From Heliocidaris erythrogramma (lineage: Eukaryota > Echinodermata > Echinoidea > Camarodonta > Echinometridae), in the NCBI GenBank assembly GCA_025617745.1, contig CM046855.1, forward strand, positions 47,099,813 through 47,163,812: 64,000 bases of DNA. The letters are read 5' to 3'. The notes below the pieces were generated by a model that saw only the letters and a list, made by a program, of their open reading frames with translations, had not been told where the DNA came from and ran no database searches. A program made the translations under genes and the position numbers. This document shows positions 61,408 through 64,000 of this stretch, piece by piece; within the stretch, counting starts at the first letter, position 1, and every line of letters starts with the position of its first letter.

Positions 61408-61834
61408 GTAAGTTCCCTGTCCAAATCACCTACAGTTATACTGTGCTGTGCAAAAAATGACTTGCCTTGACAAACATACATAGGTCTATATGTTTAAAAG
61501 GGACCAGTCACCAAAAGACTTTCTACTCTGTATATCAGGGTTTCCATGCCATTTTACCATGTTTAAAAATGAGCTTCTAATCTTACTTCTAGAAAGAGAT
61601 ATTGCAAGTTTGAACACCCTCTTAACTGAGATGAAATCGACCTGTGTAGTAAAAGAGTTGACTCATTCGTCCGCAATCGCATAAGGCACGCACAGAACCC
61701 AAGTCCAACCTGGCTTCCAGTAATGATTGCTCTGCAGTTAATATACACTAACCCAATCCTATTTCAACCCTGAACCATACACTATACTTAGCCCTTATCG
61801 AAACTTAAAACTTGATTGTATATCAATAAACCTA

Positions 61835-62048
61835 CAGCCCTGGAAAAAAAATTATTAGACCAAGCTTCTGTAATAAGGGTACAATAATATGCAAACAAAA
61901 TTATAAAAATGATTTGTCTTTGTATTTTGTTGAATGAATACCAAATTCCAGCAATTATACCTTGCTTTTATGATATTTTATTTCCTTCTTACCACAAAAA
62001 TAACACTGTCAGTAACCATTCTTGGTCTAATAATTTTTTCAATGGCTG
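61835..62048. mobile_element. Tc1/mariner-type MITE in CEP128 intron 9
   Basis: A 214-bp element starting CAGCCCTGGAAAAAAAATTA and ending TAATTTTTTCAATGGCTG, with a shared ATTATTAGACCAAG inside each arm. TA flanks both sides (61833-61834 and 62049-62050). The terminus is typical of Tc1-like elements in marine animals. No transposase. Confidence 0.85.
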
Positions 62049-62188
62049 TAATCTTTGACAAAATAAAGCCCGCACAAATTGTTGCAGGAGCATATGTCGG
62101 AGCACCCCATCGATATGTTACAGTTCCTAAAATTTAAAGTAGCTGTTCCGTTGCTGATGATAACAAGAATTATTATTGATGCCATCAG

Positions 62189-62454
62189 ACTCTCAACAAA
62201 GAACTGGATGGTAAGGACAGGAGCCAGGGGAAGCTGTTAGCCCAGCTGAAACATGCTACAGATAGTCTGGCGGAGAGTGAGCACCAACGTCAGCAGGCCC
62301 TGTCCCAGCTCCAAGACCTGGAGGAGAGGCATAGACTAAAGGCCAGTGAGAGCGAGGCGAGCATCAGGAGGGCCAGGGAGAGTGAGAGGTTACTCACGGA
62401 GAACCAAGGAAAGACTGAAGAGAGACAGAGGAAACTGCTCGACATGGTGAAACA
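62189..62454 (+). CDS. CEP128: CEP128, exon 10 (88 codons + 2 bases)
   Basis: Acceptor GATGCCATCAG and donor GTAAGTAA, starting in phase 0 and ending after two bases of a codon. It reads TLNKELDGKDRSQGKLLAQL, continues through HATDSLAESEHQRQQALSQL and ends ERQRKLLDMVK. It is the longest exon in the window, entirely coiled coil, matching vertebrate ENLTRELENGEKQQLQMLDR and the DICEAERKHADLQI-like stretch in order. The first codons include KDRSQGKLLAQL with the same spacing as in vertebrates. Confidence 0.91.
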
Positions 62455-63164
62455 GTAAGTAAATTTAGAAAAGGGATAGTAGGGTGGATTACGGAAAATT
62501 AGGAACCTTTGTCATTCTTTTTCGTACAGCGTCTGAAAGCAAAAATCCAGAGAACAGAAACGAGTCAAGCTGTCACAGTTTATACCACATTAAGACAAAA
62601 TAATAGATGAAATAAAAATATTGCATTTATATTTGTACAGAATAAGGATTATGATGATTTTTATATAGCCTCCAAACCACAGTTAACTAAAGGGACTTGT
62701 TCCACATGGCCATTCAAGGCTTTCTTTGAAGTTCTCCTGTTTCATTTTCTTACACTGTTATATAGGCTAATTGATACTATAATCTAATTGGTTTGTTTAA
62801 TGAATATGAATATGAAATATAAAGGATTTATGAGATAAACTGCTTGAAGTTTTAAGAAATGAAATAAATAAATTAACTGAACTGAACAGCTAAGTGGATA
62901 CACTAAGAAGCCTTTGTTGCATGGAGCTACTTCTTTTCACCCCATTGCTATTTGATTACACACAATTTTTTATTTTTTCAGCAGTGTTTTTCAGGCAGTT
63001 CATCAAGTCATATGTGACCGATTCTTAATGAGGTTGCTGCTCGGTAGGAGACGGTTTCCCGCCAAGTTTGACGTGCTGGTGGAATCAAACTTCCACCATT
63101 TATGGATCTTGAATAAAAGAATATCAATTAAAAACAAATTTAACTATCATTTCTTTTTGAATAG

Positions 63165-63339
63165 CTTGAAATCCAAATGCCGGAAGCTGGAGAGGGAACA
63201 GGAGTCAAGCAGACTCGGCTCATCTCAGCATCAAGACCGGTACGAGGAACTACTGAAGGAGAATGAGACATTGAAGACGCACAAAAGTAACATGACCCAC
63301 AGGATGGAAAACCTGCAACGTGAAATCTCGGATATCCTG
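63165..63339 (+). CDS. CEP128: CEP128, exon 11 (1 base + 58 codons)
   Basis: Acceptor TTCTTTTTGAATAG and donor GTGAGA. Its first base completes a His codon with exon 10 (CA+C), then it reads LKSKCRKLEREQESSRLGSS and ENETLKTHKSNMTHRMENLQ. It matches vertebrate WKLKHKKLERALEKQ and LRKELNDVL. A long ATG/GAT microsatellite begins about 45 bases past the donor; read-through would give homopolymeric Met or Asp and is not coding. Confidence 0.92.
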
Positions 63340-63382
63340 GTGAGATATAAAAAGGATAATGGTAATGAGGAGGAGGGTGATG

Positions 63383-63383
63383 A

Positions 63384-63467
<84 letters not shown>

Positions 63468-63481
63468 AGTGATAGTGATAG

Positions 63482-63515
<34 letters not shown>

Positions 63516-63530
63516 AATGATGAAAAGAAT
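63383..63530. repeat. (ATG)n microsatellite in CEP128 intron 11
   Basis: A nearly pure ATG/GAT trinucleotide run at about 63385-63468, a short GATAGT variant block at about 63467-63484, then more GAT repeats to about 63522. Confidence 0.95.
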
Positions 63531-63765
63531 AATAACAAAACAACAGCAGCAACAATTATATGATAGTCAATTTTACCCAGGGTAGCCTCATTAGTATTAA
63601 TACTGTAATTACTGTTTTTCCTGGGGGCCCTGCAAATGTATAACTTTTCATCATATTTAAATTGATTATATTATAACTGATCTATAATGAATGAGATGAA
63701 TGACTTTTTGTATTTTTCTGTAGGGCTTTAACTGAAAAAATTGTGGTAATTTTGGTTTCTGGTAG

Positions 63766-63885
63766 GAGAAGCTCGCAAGACAAGATGAGCAGCTGAGAGT
63801 GAAAGACATTGAGGTGAATGAAATGAAGTCTTCCTGTCTGAAACTGGACCAAGAACTCAGAGAGAACAGGAATCTAACGGACAAG
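63766..63885 (+). CDS. CEP128: CEP128, exon 12 (40 codons), gene continues past window
   Basis: Acceptor TTTGGTTTCTGGTAG and donor GTGAGT, phase 0 at both ends. It reads EKLARQDEQLRVKDIEVNEM followed by KSSCLKLDQELRENRNLTDK, in line with vertebrate EEELHSKEEKLRDIKSHQAD and LELEVKNS. With this exon the twelve exons total about 570 codons, roughly half of the ~1,090-residue vertebrate protein, so the C-terminal half lies beyond 64000. Confidence 0.9.
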
Positions 63886-63961
63886 GTGAGTACAACACAG
63901 TAACAGACCAGTCATATTAGCCCACCTAGCGCACTACCCCATCACTTACTTGGTATGAAAC

Positions 63962-64000
63962 CTGGGCCCTGTTTCATAAAACTTGTTATCAGTTACAAGT
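63962..64000. mobile_element. MITE family A, copy 5 (cut by window end)
   Basis: CTGGGCCCTGTTTCATAAAA followed by CTTGTTATCAGTTACAAGT matches the left end of the 39618-39763 copy. Only the first 39 bases are inside the window. Confidence 0.7.

Noticed and set aside
61680-61700. TAAGGCACGC, identical to the first ten bases of miR-124
   Set aside because: The following bases do not match the mature miRNA, and no hairpin partner is visible on either side.
63385-63530. Coding extension of CEP128 exon 11 into poly-Met/poly-Asp
   Set aside because: A good GTGAGA donor ends the exon at 63339, and the following sequence is a trinucleotide microsatellite.
1-64000. LTR retroelements, retrovirus-like or Polinton-like elements, CRISPR arrays
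   Set aside because: No paired long terminal repeats, capsid, integrase or DNA polymerase motifs were recognised, and no regularly spaced repeat-spacer array is present. The retroelements seen are LINE and SINE fragments.

Overview
The window looks like nuclear DNA of a marine invertebrate deuterostome, most likely an echinoderm and probably a sea urchin (moderate confidence). The reasons are AT-rich sequence with many microsatellites and long C/G runs, small exons with ordinary GT-AG introns, a dense population of short DNA-transposon derivatives and tRNA-derived SINEs, and two animal genes whose proteins are recognisable. No bacterial, organellar or viral coding is seen.

Two genes can be supported, both on the + strand. 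The first is an uninterrupted coding exon (32482-34212) for a muscarinic-type acetylcholine receptor, a class A GPCR of 576 residues. A strong polypyrimidine-AG acceptor lies just before its ATG, so a non-coding 5' exon probably lies upstream. The second starts at 53300 and runs off the right edge. It has twelve coding exons joined in one consistent reading frame (about 570 codons) and encodes the N-terminal half of the centriolar coiled-coil protein CEP128. The two genes share orientation only; nothing in the sequence links them functionally.

The rest is non-coding and repeat-rich. Region by region: 1-780 holds a degenerate array with a ~10-bp period built on ATCCGTA; 2.5-3.4 kb holds a 756-bp element bounded by perfect 53-bp inverted repeats; 5-23 kb holds several MITE families (one with five copies in the window), SINE fragments, a CpG-dense patch at 14.24-14.52 kb and a ~29-bp minisatellite at 21.2-21.7 kb; 24.5-26.1 kb holds a 1.55-kb inverted-repeat-bounded element; 30.29-30.85 kb holds a three-copy ~195-bp tandem repeat upstream of the receptor; 38.1-42.65 kb is a very diverged, strand-asymmetric ~48-bp satellite; 45.9-46.3 kb holds a LINE 3' end; 47.24-47.63 kb is a fold-back element made of short repeats; 48.27-49.65 kb is a hAT-like element with internal tandem repeats and a Harbinger-like MITE nested in it. 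CEP128 introns carry an antisense 5'-truncated LINE, two TA-flanked MITEs, two SINEs and a duplicated exon-intron boundary.

All family assignments come from reading the sequence and from memory of the families; no database search was possible.
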